Shown piece by piece: positions 8,159-16,662 of a stretch of 64,000 nt of DNA. Under the pieces are notes generated by a model, which saw nothing but the letters and a program-made list of their open reading frames with translations, was not told the origin of the DNA and searched no databases. This DNA is from Pseudomonas sp. GTDB taxonomy: Bacteria > Pseudomonadota > Gammaproteobacteria > Pseudomonadales > Pseudomonadaceae. Both the position numbers and the translations under genes were made by a program. Location of the stretch: assembly GCA_022448005.1 (NCBI GenBank), contig JAKUTK010000018.1:1-64000 (forward strand). Reading direction: 5' to 3'. Numbering within the stretch: position 1 is the stretch's first letter; each line of letters starts with the position of its first letter.

Positions 8159-9670
8159 ATGACCCTTGTCGAGCTTCATCAGATCCTTGCCTGTGGTGAA
8201 GACAGCCGCCACCAGTTCAAGCGCGACTTCAGCAACATCGATGCCTTGGCGGCCGAGCTGGTAGCGTTCGCCAATACGTCCGGTGGCCATTTACTGATTG
8301 GCGTAGACGACTCCGGCGCGGTGAGCGGGCTGAGTGGCGCCGACGTTTCGCGGCTCAACCAGATGCTTTCCAACGCCGCCTCGCAGAACGTCAAGCCAGC
8401 GATCAACCCGCTGTCCCGCAACATCCAGACCGAACACGGCCTGGTCATGGTGGTGACGGTCGACCAGGGCTTGAACAAACCCTATGTCGACAGTCACGGG
8501 CGCATCTGGGTCAAGAGCGGCGCAGACAAGCGTCGCGTCACGGCCCGTGAAGAACTGCAGCGCCTGTTCCAACAGGCCGGGCTGGTGTGCGCCGATGCGG
8601 TTCCGGTCGCGGGCAGCAGCGCGGCGGATATCGATACAAAGACGCTTGGCGAGTACTTCCAACGGCGTTTCCGGCAAAGCCCGGAGCAGGCGGGCCTGGA
8701 AACCATGCGCATCCTGGAAAATCTCGGCCTCGCCAGTGGCGGCACGCCCAACCTGGCCGGCTTGCTGCTCTTCGGCAAGGCGCCACAAAGCCTATGCCCG
8801 GCCTTCGATATCAAAGCCGTGGCGTTTCCGGGCACGGTCCTGCATGACCGCCACTACCTCGACAGCGAAGACATCGACGGCAATCTGGTGGAGCAGTACC
8901 GACGCAGCCTGGCCTTCATCAAGCGCAACCTGCGGCATGTGCAGCGCCAGCAAGGCTTCAACACCCTCGGTCAGCTGGAAGTCCCGGAGGAGGTATTCGA
9001 AGAGTTGCTGGTCAACGCCCTGATCCACCGCGACTACTTCGTCAGCGCCTCCATCCGGCTGATGATCTTTGCCGATCGGATCGAACTGATCAGCCCCGGA
9101 CATCTGCCGGATGTCCTCGATACGCAAAAGATTCGATTCGGCCTGTCCAACCGCCGCAACCCGACGCTTACCTCCCATGCCGTACACATCCTGCCCTATC
9201 GTGGCCTGGGCACCGGCATCCCGCGTGCGATCGACGCCTGGCCGACGATTGAGCTAAATGACGACCGGGAGGGCAACCAGTTCAAGGTGGTGATACGGCG
9301 ACCGTTGGAAAGCGGAGCGGTTTCGGGACCAGGCCGGGACCAAGCCGGGACCGAGTCAGGACCAAGTCGGGGCCAAGTCGGGACCAAGTCGGGACCAGGT
9401 TCGCAGACCGCCGAGGCCAATCCGCCCTTGCCACCGGAGCCCCTTGCGCTGCTGCGCAGGATGACCGGTGATCACGCCGCCCCAGAACTGATGGCGTTCT
9501 CCGGGCGCAGCAACCGCAGCAAATTTCGCGAGCAGGTACTGGCCCCGCTGCTGGCGCTGGGCCTGGTCGAGATGACCATTCCGGACAAACCCAACAGCAG
9601 CAAACAACGCTATCGCCTGACCGCAGCCGGCCGTGCGCTACAGGCTGAACGGGGCACCGCGGACAACTGA
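8159..9670 (+). CDS. AlbA_2/Schlafen-type ATP-binding protein inside the type I restriction locus
   Basis: The N-terminus (about 5-120) is an AlbA_2 domain, with HQFKRDF, ELVAFANTSGGHLLIGVDD and IWVKSGADKRRVT. A GHKL-type ATPase-like domain follows (about 270-370), including EELLVNALIHRDYF and ADRIELISPGHLP. A glycine/serine-rich linker (about 385-415) is encoded by seven 11-bp repeats, and the C-terminus resembles a winged helix. The ATG at 8159 is chosen because AlbA_2 homology begins there; an in-frame ATG at 8102 adds 19 unlikely residues. Such genes often lie beside hsd genes and are called regulators or accessory proteins, but their role is unproven. A one-copy change in the repeat would shift the frame. 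Confidence 0.85.
   Translation: MTLVELHQILACGEDSRHQFKRDFSNIDALAAELVAFANTSGGHLLIGVDDSGAVSGLSGADVSRLNQMLSNAASQNVKPAINPLSRNIQTEHGLVMVVTVDQGLNKPYVDSHGRIWVKSGADKRRVTAREELQRLFQQAGLVCADAVPVAGSSAADIDTKTLGEYFQRRFRQSPEQAGLETMRILENLGLASGGTPNLAGLLLFGKAPQSLCPAFDIKAVAFPGTVLHDRHYLDSEDIDGNLVEQYRRSLAFIKRNLRHVQRQQGFNTLGQLEVPEEVFEELLVNALIHRDYFVSASIRLMIFADRIELISPGHLPDVLDTQKIRFGLSNRRNPTLTSHAVHILPYRGLGTGIPRAIDAWPTIELNDDREGNQFKVVIRRPLESGAVSGPGRDQAGTESGPSRGQVGTKSGPGSQTAEANPPLPPEPLALLRRMTGDHAAPELMAFSGRSNRSKFREQVLAPLLALGLVEMTIPDKPNSSKQRYRLTAAGRALQAERGTADN
9324..9400 (+). repeat. Seven 11-bp tandem repeats inside the AlbA_2 gene
   Basis: Seven back-to-back units of 11 bp have the consensus CGGGACCAAGT, with one to three changes per unit. 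Because 11 is not a multiple of three, three units make a 33-bp, 11-residue period in the protein (SGPGRDQAGTE, then SGPSRGQVGTK). Losing one unit would move translation into a frame that stops at 9469-9471; gaining one leads to a stop at 9462-9464. Either change would remove the C-terminal domain. Confidence 0.9.
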
Positions 9671-9738
9671 ACACCCACAACCACACCGACGTGCCGGAGC
9701 AATCCGGCCCGTTGCACACTTTTCGCCACGAGTAACCC

Positions 9739-11286
9739 ATGACCAACTCCGACATCGTCCAGAAGCTCTGGAACCTCTGCGACGTCCTGCGTGACGACGG
9801 GATCAACTACAGCGACTACGTCACCGAGCTGGTGCTGCTGCTGTTCATCAAGATGGAATACGAGCAGGTGCAGAACAACGACAGCTTCGGCCACAAGCTG
9901 CCCGAAGGCGCGCGCTGGCCGGATCTGGCCGGTAAGTCCGGGCTCAACCTGCTCGACCATTACCGGCAGATGCTGCTGGACCTGGGCAAGAACCCGGACC
10001 CGCTGATCGCCGCCATCTATGCCGACGCCCAGACCCGCCTGAAGGAGCCGCGCCACCTCGAGCAGCTGATCAAGAGCCTTGACGGCATCGACTGGTTCAG
10101 CGCCCGCGAGGATGGGCTCGGCGATCTCTACGAAGGCCTGCTGGAAAAGAACGCCAGCGAGACCAAATCCGGCGCCGGCCAGTACTTCACCCCGCGCCCG
10201 CTGATCGACAGCATCATTCGCTGCATCAAGCCGCAGCCGGGCGAGACCCTCCAGGATCCGGCCGCCGGCACCGCGGGCTTTCTCATCGCCGCCGACGCCT
10301 ACATCAAGCAGCACACCGACGACCTATACGAGCTGAACGAAAAAGACCGCCGCTTCCAGCGCACCGACGCCTACGTAGGCGTCGAGCTGGTGTCTGGTAC
10401 ACGCCGGCTGGCGCTGATGAACTGCCTGCTGCACGGTATGGAAGGCGACGCAGAAGGCGTGGTGCATCTGGGCAACGCCCTCGGCCAGACCGGCGCCAGC
10501 CTGCCAAAGGTCGACGTGATCCTCTCCAACCCGCCGTTCGGCACCGCCAAGGGCGGCGGCGGGCCGACCCGCGACGACCTCACCTACCGCACCGGCAACA
10601 AGCAGCTGGCCTTTCTCCAGCATATTTACCGCGGCCTCAAGCCCGGCGGGCGCGCCGCCGTGGTACTGCCGGACAACGTCTTGTTCGAGGCCGGCGTCGG
10701 CACCGAGGTTCGCCGCGACCTGATGGATAAGTGCAACCTGCACACCATCCTGCGCCTACCCACCGGCATCTTCTACGCCCAGGGCGTGAAGACCAACGTG
10801 TTGTTCTTCCAGAAAGGCACGGCCGACAACCCGCGCCAGGAAGAGCGCTGCACCCATCGCGTGTGGATCTATGACCTGCGCAGCAACATGCCCAGCTTCG
10901 GCAAGCGCACCCCTTTTGGCGCGCAGCACCTAAAACCTTTTGAGGATGCCTACGGGAATGACTCGTCCGGCCATAGCCCGCGTTCTGAAAACGTTGAAGG
11001 CATTGGCGAGCTGAGCCGCTTCCGTGTGTTTACCCGCGAGCAGATCCGCGAGCGCGGCGACTCGCTGGATATCAGCTGGCTGAAAGATGCCGATAGCTTG
11101 AATGCGGCTGACCTGCCCGCCCCGGAAGTGCTGGCCGGTGAGGCCATGGCCGAGCTAACCGAAGCCCTGCATGAGCTGGAAGAGTTGATGAAAGCATTGG
11201 GAGCTGGGGATGAAGTGGCGGCGCAGAAGCAGTTGATGGCGGAGGTGATGGGGCTTTCGATGGTTCAGGAGGCAGGTGATGAGTGA
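9739..11286 (+). CDS. hsdM: Type I restriction-modification methyltransferase subunit HsdM
   Basis: This 515-residue N6-adenine methyltransferase modifies host DNA together with HsdS. An HsdM N-terminal helical domain (about 1-135) is followed by the N6_Mtase core. SAM-binding motif DPAAGTAGF lies near residue 172 and the catalytic NPPF near 264, within SNPPFGTAKG. The length fits the family. The ATG at 9739 is followed by the usual MTNSDIVQKLW start. Its stop overlaps the hsdS start, as is typical for coupled hsdM-hsdS expression. Both catalytic motifs are intact, so modification activity is expected. Confidence 0.95.
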   Translation: MTNSDIVQKLWNLCDVLRDDGINYSDYVTELVLLLFIKMEYEQVQNNDSFGHKLPEGARWPDLAGKSGLNLLDHYRQMLLDLGKNPDPLIAAIYADAQTRLKEPRHLEQLIKSLDGIDWFSAREDGLGDLYEGLLEKNASETKSGAGQYFTPRPLIDSIIRCIKPQPGETLQDPAAGTAGFLIAADAYIKQHTDDLYELNEKDRRFQRTDAYVGVELVSGTRRLALMNCLLHGMEGDAEGVVHLGNALGQTGASLPKVDVILSNPPFGTAKGGGGPTRDDLTYRTGNKQLAFLQHIYRGLKPGGRAAVVLPDNVLFEAGVGTEVRRDLMDKCNLHTILRLPTGIFYAQGVKTNVLFFQKGTADNPRQEERCTHRVWIYDLRSNMPSFGKRTPFGAQHLKPFEDAYGNDSSGHSPRSENVEGIGELSRFRVFTREQIRERGDSLDISWLKDADSLNAADLPAPEVLAGEAMAELTEALHELEELMKALGAGDEVAAQKQLMAEVMGLSMVQEAGDE

Positions 11287-12643
11287 GCTTCCCGAGGGAT
11301 GGATCATAGCCTCTCTAGAGGATATATCCTTGAAAGTCACCGATGGAACACATAAAACTCCAAACTACCTCGAATCTGGAGTGCGCTTCATCTCTATCAA
11401 AAATATACGTCCATACAAACCAATTGATTGGAATGTATACGAGCGCTATATCGCAAAAGAAGAGCACGCAGAACTTATAAAACGCTGCCACCCAGAGAAG
11501 GGAGACATAGTTTTCCCTCGAATTGGGACTCTTGGCTTCGCCAAAATCGTAGACTGGGATGATGAGTTCAGCATTTTCGTTGGTTTGGGGCTAGTAAAGC
11601 CTAATAGAAATATAGTCCAATCAAAATACCTTGAGCATTATATGAATTCTCCATTTGTAGCTGAATACTCTCGGAGTAAGGCTACAGGTACTGGGAGAAT
11701 GACTTTGGCGCTCGGGGACAGCAAGAAGCTACCTGTTTTCTTAGCTCCGCTAGCTGAACAAACCCGAATCGCTGCAAAGCTCGATGAACTGCTGGCCCAG
11801 GTCGATACCTTCAAAACCCGCATCGACGGCATACCTGCGCTGCTCAAACGCTTCCGCCAATCCGTCCTCGCTGTCGCCGTTTCCGGGCGGCTGACGGAGG
11901 AGTGGCGCCGGGCTCGTTGTAAAACCACTGAAAATCAGCCCTTCGCTTATCCGAAAAGAAAGCTTGGCGTCCTAGCACGGTTTATCGACTATCGCGGAAA
12001 AACGCCGGAAAAGGTCGACTCGGGTATTCCACTTATCACCGCTAAAAATATCAGGCAGGGATATATCTCAAGAGAACCTCAAGAATTTATTCGCCCCGAG
12101 GCATACGAGGGCTGGATGACGCGTGGAATCCCACAAGTTGGCGATGTTGTGATAACGACTGAGGCGCCGCTTGGGAACATTGCCACAATCGATATCGAGA
12201 AAAAGTTCGCGTTGGCGCAACGGGCAATCTGTCTTCAATTTTACGAAGGTTTCTCGTCCGGCTTCGCAGCCATAGCTTTGCAGTCACCGCTCCTGCAAGA
12301 AGAGCTTGCCCGCCGCTCTACCGGAACAACAGTGAAAGGGATAAAGGCTTCGGTTTTGAAAGAGATTGCGCTTCCCAACCCTGCAATTGAGGAACAAACC
12401 GAAATAGTCCGCCGCGTCGAACAACTCCTCGCCTTCGCCGACCAACTCGAAGCCCTCGTCAAAGCCGCCCAGTCGCGCATCGACCGCCTGACTCAAAGCA
12501 TCCTCGCCAAAGCTTTCCGTGGCGAACTGGTGCCGCAGGACCCAGACGACGAGCCGGCCAGCGTACTGCTGGAACGCATCAAAACCCAACGCGCCGCCGC
12601 GCCCAAGGCCAAGCGCGGTCGCCGAGCCGCTACGCTGAGCTGA
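11279..12643 (+). CDS. hsdS: Type I restriction-modification specificity subunit HsdS
   Basis: HsdS chooses the bipartite target sequence. The 454-residue protein shows two target recognition domains (about 5-150 and 215-370). Each is followed by a conserved helical region: LDELLAQVDTFKTRIDGIP near 168, and RVEQLLAFADQLEAL then LTQSILAKAFRGELVPQ near 385-425. The target domains are clearly AT-richer than the conserved regions and the rest of the island, the usual sign of domain exchange. The ATG at 11279 overlaps the hsdM stop, with AGGAGG upstream; a GTG at 11276 is an alternative. The target sequence cannot be predicted by eye. Confidence 0.93.
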   Translation: MSELPEGWIIASLEDISLKVTDGTHKTPNYLESGVRFISIKNIRPYKPIDWNVYERYIAKEEHAELIKRCHPEKGDIVFPRIGTLGFAKIVDWDDEFSIFVGLGLVKPNRNIVQSKYLEHYMNSPFVAEYSRSKATGTGRMTLALGDSKKLPVFLAPLAEQTRIAAKLDELLAQVDTFKTRIDGIPALLKRFRQSVLAVAVSGRLTEEWRRARCKTTENQPFAYPKRKLGVLARFIDYRGKTPEKVDSGIPLITAKNIRQGYISREPQEFIRPEAYEGWMTRGIPQVGDVVITTEAPLGNIATIDIEKKFALAQRAICLQFYEGFSSGFAAIALQSPLLQEELARRSTGTTVKGIKASVLKEIALPNPAIEEQTEIVRRVEQLLAFADQLEALVKAAQSRIDRLTQSILAKAFRGELVPQDPDDEPASVLLERIKTQRAAAPKAKRGRRAATLS

Positions 12644-12671
12644 TCCCTCACTTCAGGAAAATACCGAGCCC

Positions 12672-13607
12672 ATGTCCGTGCCGACCTACGACCAGTTCAT
12701 CGAGCCCATCCTGCGTTTTCTCGCCGCCCGCCCCGAAGGTGCCACGGCGGGCGAGGCTCACGAAGCGGCCGCTCAGGCGCTCGGCCTGAGTGAAACGCAG
12801 CGACAGGAAACAATCGCCAGCGGTCAGGCGACCTATAAGAACCGCTCCGGCTGGGCCCATGACCGGCTCAAGCGCGCCGGCTACTCCAGCAGCGCCAAGC
12901 GCGGCTACTGGAAGCTGACCAACGACGGGCTCGCCTTCGCCCAGGCCAACCCGGCTCCGCTGAGCCCGGAGCAGGTCGAGCATTTGGCGGTGAATTTCAT
13001 GAGCGTGAAGCTGAAGCCGGCACCGGACGCCGCCTCGCTGGATGACAGCAACGACACGCCAGCGCCGATCGCTCAGGCCGACCTCGCCACCAGCAGCCCA
13101 CAGGAGCGGCTGAACCAGGCCATCCTCGAGCTGCGCACCAGCGTGGCGGGCGATCTGCTGGATAGCCTGCTGCAAGCCAGCCCGACGCGCTTCGAACACA
13201 TCGTGCTCGACGTACTGCATAGCCTCGGCTACGGCGCGAACCGCCAGGCCCTGCAGCAGGTGGGCGGCAGCGGCGACGGCGGCATCGACGGCGTGATATC
13301 ACTGGACGCGCTGGGGCTGGAAAAGGTTTACGTGCAGGCCAAGCGCTGGCAGAGCACCGTCGGCCGCCCCGAACTGCAAGCCTTCTACGGCGCGCTGGCC
13401 GGGCAGAAAGCCAGACGCGGCGTGTTCATCACCACCTCCGGCTTCACCGCCCAAGCCGTCGACTTCTCCCGCTCGGTCGAAGGACTGGTACTGGTCGACG
13501 GCAAACGCCTGGTCAACCTGATGCTGGATCACGAGGTCGGCGTCAGCTCCCAGCTTTACAAGGTGCCACGGCTCGACAGCGACTACTTCGACGAATCACT
13601 TGGCTGA
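12672..13607 (+). CDS. mrr: Mrr-type restriction endonuclease
   Basis: This 311-residue protein has an Mrr N-terminal winged-helix domain (about 5-95, with GWAHDRLKRAGY and RGYWKLTNDG) and a C-terminal Mrr catalytic domain (about 165-290). The latter contains SGDGGIDGVI near 198 and VQAKRW near 221, the D and QxK residues of this branch of the PD-(D/E)XK nucleases. Mrr enzymes cut modified DNA. It starts 28 bases after hsdS on the same strand and is probably co-transcribed. Pairing an Mrr nuclease with a complete type I system puts two restriction modes in one operon. Confidence 0.88.
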   Translation: MSVPTYDQFIEPILRFLAARPEGATAGEAHEAAAQALGLSETQRQETIASGQATYKNRSGWAHDRLKRAGYSSSAKRGYWKLTNDGLAFAQANPAPLSPEQVEHLAVNFMSVKLKPAPDAASLDDSNDTPAPIAQADLATSSPQERLNQAILELRTSVAGDLLDSLLQASPTRFEHIVLDVLHSLGYGANRQALQQVGGSGDGGIDGVISLDALGLEKVYVQAKRWQSTVGRPELQAFYGALAGQKARRGVFITTSGFTAQAVDFSRSVEGLVLVDGKRLVNLMLDHEVGVSSQLYKVPRLDSDYFDESLG

Positions 13608-13690
13608 GCCACTCCGTCGCTCACACCTCGCGGTGACATCCACCTAGCTCGACGGAGCTGACGCTAGCTTCCCAGTCGCAAGGATCGCTC

Positions 13691-14573
13691 ATGGAATTGC
13701 TGCAAACCGCTAACTCGCTGTTCGGTTCACTCACCCGAGTAGTCGGCTGGCTACAGAACCGAGCCAACCCGGCTCGACGGCAAGCCGCACGCATCCTGGA
13801 AGCATTCGAGGCTCACGGATTCGAGCGCACGCAAATCAACCGGCTCTTGCCCGCCGATCTGCAGCTGACACAGTTCGAGCTGTCGACTGCCGATGAACTC
13901 AAGAAAGCTATCAAGCAGTCCCATGTTAACTGGGTTGCGGATTTCCTCGCCCTGAATCCAGACTGGTTGGATGGCGCATCTGAGCAGTCGCATACACTGA
14001 TTTACAGCTACAAGAGCCCTGGCGAACTGCAGGCGTGGTTTAGGGAACATGCTCCACGTCCTGATGACGTAGCCATCTACAAACTCCACCTGCTCACCAG
14101 CGACACCTCCGCCATAACGACCGCCTCGTCGGGTTACTACGCCGTCGTGCTTGAAGAGGTAACCGAGCTCGGCGAAGACCATCTAAGCCGTTATTACCAC
14201 CTGACCCAGGGCGCACACTTCGACCACTACCCGAGCGTGCTTGCATTTGATGCAGATCCTAGCTCTGGCGCATTATCACGGCGCAATCATGCGCCGTGCG
14301 GTCTTGCCGCAAGCAAACCTACGCAGGCTCAGTCTCTGCCAAGGGCTGATTCCCCAGTTGCTGTGGAAAGCCAAGCCACACCGGCTCGAAGCAGACCATG
14401 AGTTCTGGGGCCATTTCTCCGGCGACTCGCCCTGGCTGGTGCAGCTACGGGAAGACGCCGAGACCTGCCTGCTGCAGGCCGGTCTGCATGATGTGGTGGC
14501 CAGCATCAACCATGACCGCAAACGCTTCGCCCGGCCGGCCGCCGCACTCAGCGTAATCAAAAGTAGTTTTTAG
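13691..14573 (+). pseudogene. Frameshifted gene of unknown function
   Basis: Two overlapping open frames look like one protein. The first (from ATG 13691) is convincing to about residue 183 (YYHLTQGAHFDHYPSVL) and then becomes serine- and proline-rich until its stop at 14401. The second, open from about 14220 to 14573 in the next frame, reads LHLMQILALAHYHGAIMRRAVLPQANL and on, which is ordinary protein. Joining them near 14235-14245 gives about 293 residues. Either one base was gained or two lost there. I do not recognise the family. It is the last part of the island operon before the 14576 gene, which starts two bases after its stop. Confidence 0.6.
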
Positions 14574-14575
14574 CC

Positions 14576-15223
14576 ATGCCCCTACAGAACCGCGTCGATC
14601 CCCGTAGTCAGCTGCATGCCGTCGCCAGCCGCGGGACCTTCATGGGTAACCGCGGCCGCCTGCACAACACCGAGCAGCAGATCGTGAGCAAGTGGAAGGT
14701 CAAGCCGTGGATCACCTGCGGATTGTCTCCCTTCAAGGATTACAAGCGGCCTGGCCTGATGATGCCGAACAGCTACACCGAGCTGTTCTTTCTCGATGAG
14801 CCGACTGCCTACGCCGCCGGCCACCGACCCTGCGCTCAGTGCCGCCGCCCGGCCTACAAGCTATTCAAGGAAGCGTGGGCCAGGGCATTCCCGAAGCAGC
14901 AGGATCTGTCGTCCGAGGCCATCGACGATCGTCTGCACTCCGCGCGTCTTAACGATGAAGGCGCCCAGCACAGCTGGATCGCGAAGCTCGGCGACCTGCC
15001 GGGCGGCAGCATGATCGAGCATGCCGGCGAGTGCGTGCTGATCTGGAGTGGCGACCAGTGGCTCTGGTCGTTCGAGGGCTACACGCCGCTACAGCCGCTT
15101 ATCCCGGCGGAACAGAGCGTCACTGTGCTAACACCCGAGCCTATTGTTCGCCTGTTTGCGGCGGGGTTGGCTGATAGCCTAAAAGTACATGATTCAATGC
15201 TTTCTACCCTGGTTGCTCCCTAG
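14576..15223 (+). CDS. Conserved unknown protein with a PCxxCRR motif
   Basis: This 215-residue soluble protein resembles a widely found but unnamed family whose members share MGNRG near the N-terminus (residues 22-26 here), a W-x-C segment (WITCG near 46), YTELFFLDE near 66 and AAGHRPCAQCRRP near 80-92. The last motif recalls the metal-binding PCxxC of Ada-type repair proteins, which is only a resemblance. The ATG at 14576 follows the upstream frame by two bases. It closes the island, and the sequence right after its stop is the broken HAMP-GGDEF gene in the same reading frame. No function can be assigned. Confidence 0.65.
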   Translation: MPLQNRVDPRSQLHAVASRGTFMGNRGRLHNTEQQIVSKWKVKPWITCGLSPFKDYKRPGLMMPNSYTELFFLDEPTAYAAGHRPCAQCRRPAYKLFKEAWARAFPKQQDLSSEAIDDRLHSARLNDEGAQHSWIAKLGDLPGGSMIEHAGECVLIWSGDQWLWSFEGYTPLQPLIPAEQSVTVLTPEPIVRLFAAGLADSLKVHDSMLSTLVAP

Positions 15224-16060
15224 ACGTGCATTGCCCGTCAGCCGGTCAAGCTCGCGTTCGCAGAAGCACGCCTGTTGCGCAACGAAATCTTTGCCTGGGG
15301 CGCCCTATAGTCCTTGGCCTTCGCAGCGATTGGCTGGTTTGCTGCGGGCATGATCACACGACCGCTAAAGGAGATCGTTGACGCAGCCGCTCGTATTTCC
15401 GAGGGGGCCGATGTCCGCATCCCGTTACTGACAAGCACGCGGTAAGTCGAAGCCCTGAGCGTTGCGATACGGCATCTGGTGGACAGCCTGACCCGCAAGA
15501 GAAGTCAGTTGGCGGTCGTCTAAGGCATTGCCTATCGCGATACCGTAACCGGACTGCCAAACCGAGCAGCGCTGCAGAAATACGTCGAAACCGTGCGTAC
15601 AGCAGACGAGCTTCAATGCAGCTTTGGCGTGTTATGCCTGGACCTCGACGGCTTCAAGCCGATCAATGATCGCTTTGGCCATGCCGCCGGCGATGCGTTG
15701 CTCCATGAGGTTGGTTTGCGGCTCTCCGCCTCGATCCGCGACGGTGATATCGCGGTGCGCCATGGCGGCGATGAGTTCGTCCTGCTTTTGCGCCTGCGGA
15801 AGGGCGAGTCCGTGCGCAATGTGCAGCGCGCGGCCAAGCGCATCATTGCCAGGCTGGCTGAGCCGGTATTGCTGGCGGGCGAAAAGATCACCATCGGCGG
15901 CAGCGTCGGCGGCGCACTCTGGTCTGGAGGCGAGTTTTCTGAAGCGCTGATGCTGGCCGACGAAGCGTTGTATCAGGCCAAGGGAGCAGGCAAGGGACGC
16001 GCGAGCTTTAACTTCGCAAGCAACGAGAGCGTCCACCAGGACCACCCGGAAACGGTATGA
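15224..16060 (+). pseudogene. Truncated HAMP-GGDEF diguanylate cyclase with three in-frame stops
   Basis: One continuous frame encodes the end of a sensor region (LLRNEIFAWGAL), a membrane segment and HAMP domain (AAGMITRPLKEIVDAAARIS) and a GGDEF domain starting YRDTVTGLPNR. The active-site motif HGGDEF is at about 15767. The frame carries TAG at 15308, TAA at 15443 and TAA at 15521, but no frameshift. There is no start codon, and the periplasmic sensor domain expected upstream is absent: the homology begins right after the 15223 stop. The part from GTG 15593 could give 155 residues of GGDEF domain but lacks the domain's first segment. An intact version would make cyclic di-GMP. Confidence 0.85.
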
Positions 16061-16092
16061 GTCAGCGAACCTAGTCGCATAGCCAGACGCAA

Positions 16093-16126
16093 AAAAGCCC
16101 CGCATCAAACGATGCGGGGCTTTTCT
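16093..16126 (+). terminator. Rho-independent terminator after the GGDEF pseudogene
   Basis: AAAAGCCCCGCATC pairs with GATGCGGGGCTTTT around the loop AAAC. A-tract and T-tract flank the GC-rich stem, so it can act in both directions. Confidence 0.85.
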
Positions 16127-16662
16127 GTCTGGCTGAGTCCTGTCCCTTTAGCCGCTCCGAGCAGCGATTCCTTGCGTCAGTCCTGACGTTTCGCGAGATC
16201 CTTCGCGGCAGCCTTGCACCAGCCCCAAGGCGGAGGGCTGGTCGCCGTGCTAGGCGCTCCATGGCACATCGAGATGGGTCAGGGAACGGCCAGCAGCGGC
16301 AGCAGGGTTAAGAACAGGAGTGATGGCAAAAGTTCCACTTTTGAGATGAAAAGGCCATCAGATTAAGTACAACCAAGAAAACACCAGCGTAACCGTCAGT
16401 CGGAACCGACATGGGTCAGGCTTGCCCAAATGAGCCTCCGGCCGACCGTTTCGCCTGCTGTCAGCCCGCGAGTTTCCTGCAAACCGACCTGCTCTAGCGG
16501 CCTTTCGCCAGCGCCTTACCAGGCTGACCCGCGATACATGTCCAATTGTTTACACCCGGAACATGCCAGCCGAAACACGGTCTGCTGTGCGTCGCCACTC
16601 CAGCGCAACTGAAGGCAATGCTTGCCACCACGGAGCCCAGCCTTGAGGAGCCGAGCCACTCG
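16127..16662 (+). other. Gene-free stretch before the flippase operon
   Basis: No convincing gene is seen in this stretch of more than 500 bases. A short palindrome, AAAAGT-TCC-ACTTTT, lies at 16328-16342, and TTGAGA at 16341 with TTAAGT 16 bases downstream is a weak promoter candidate. An open frame reaches back from the flippase start to 16546, but its residues before 16663 do not look like protein. Confidence 0.4.

Noticed and set aside
16430..16612. A 60-codon frame before the flippase
   Set aside because: No ribosome binding site, odd composition and no resemblance to any family.
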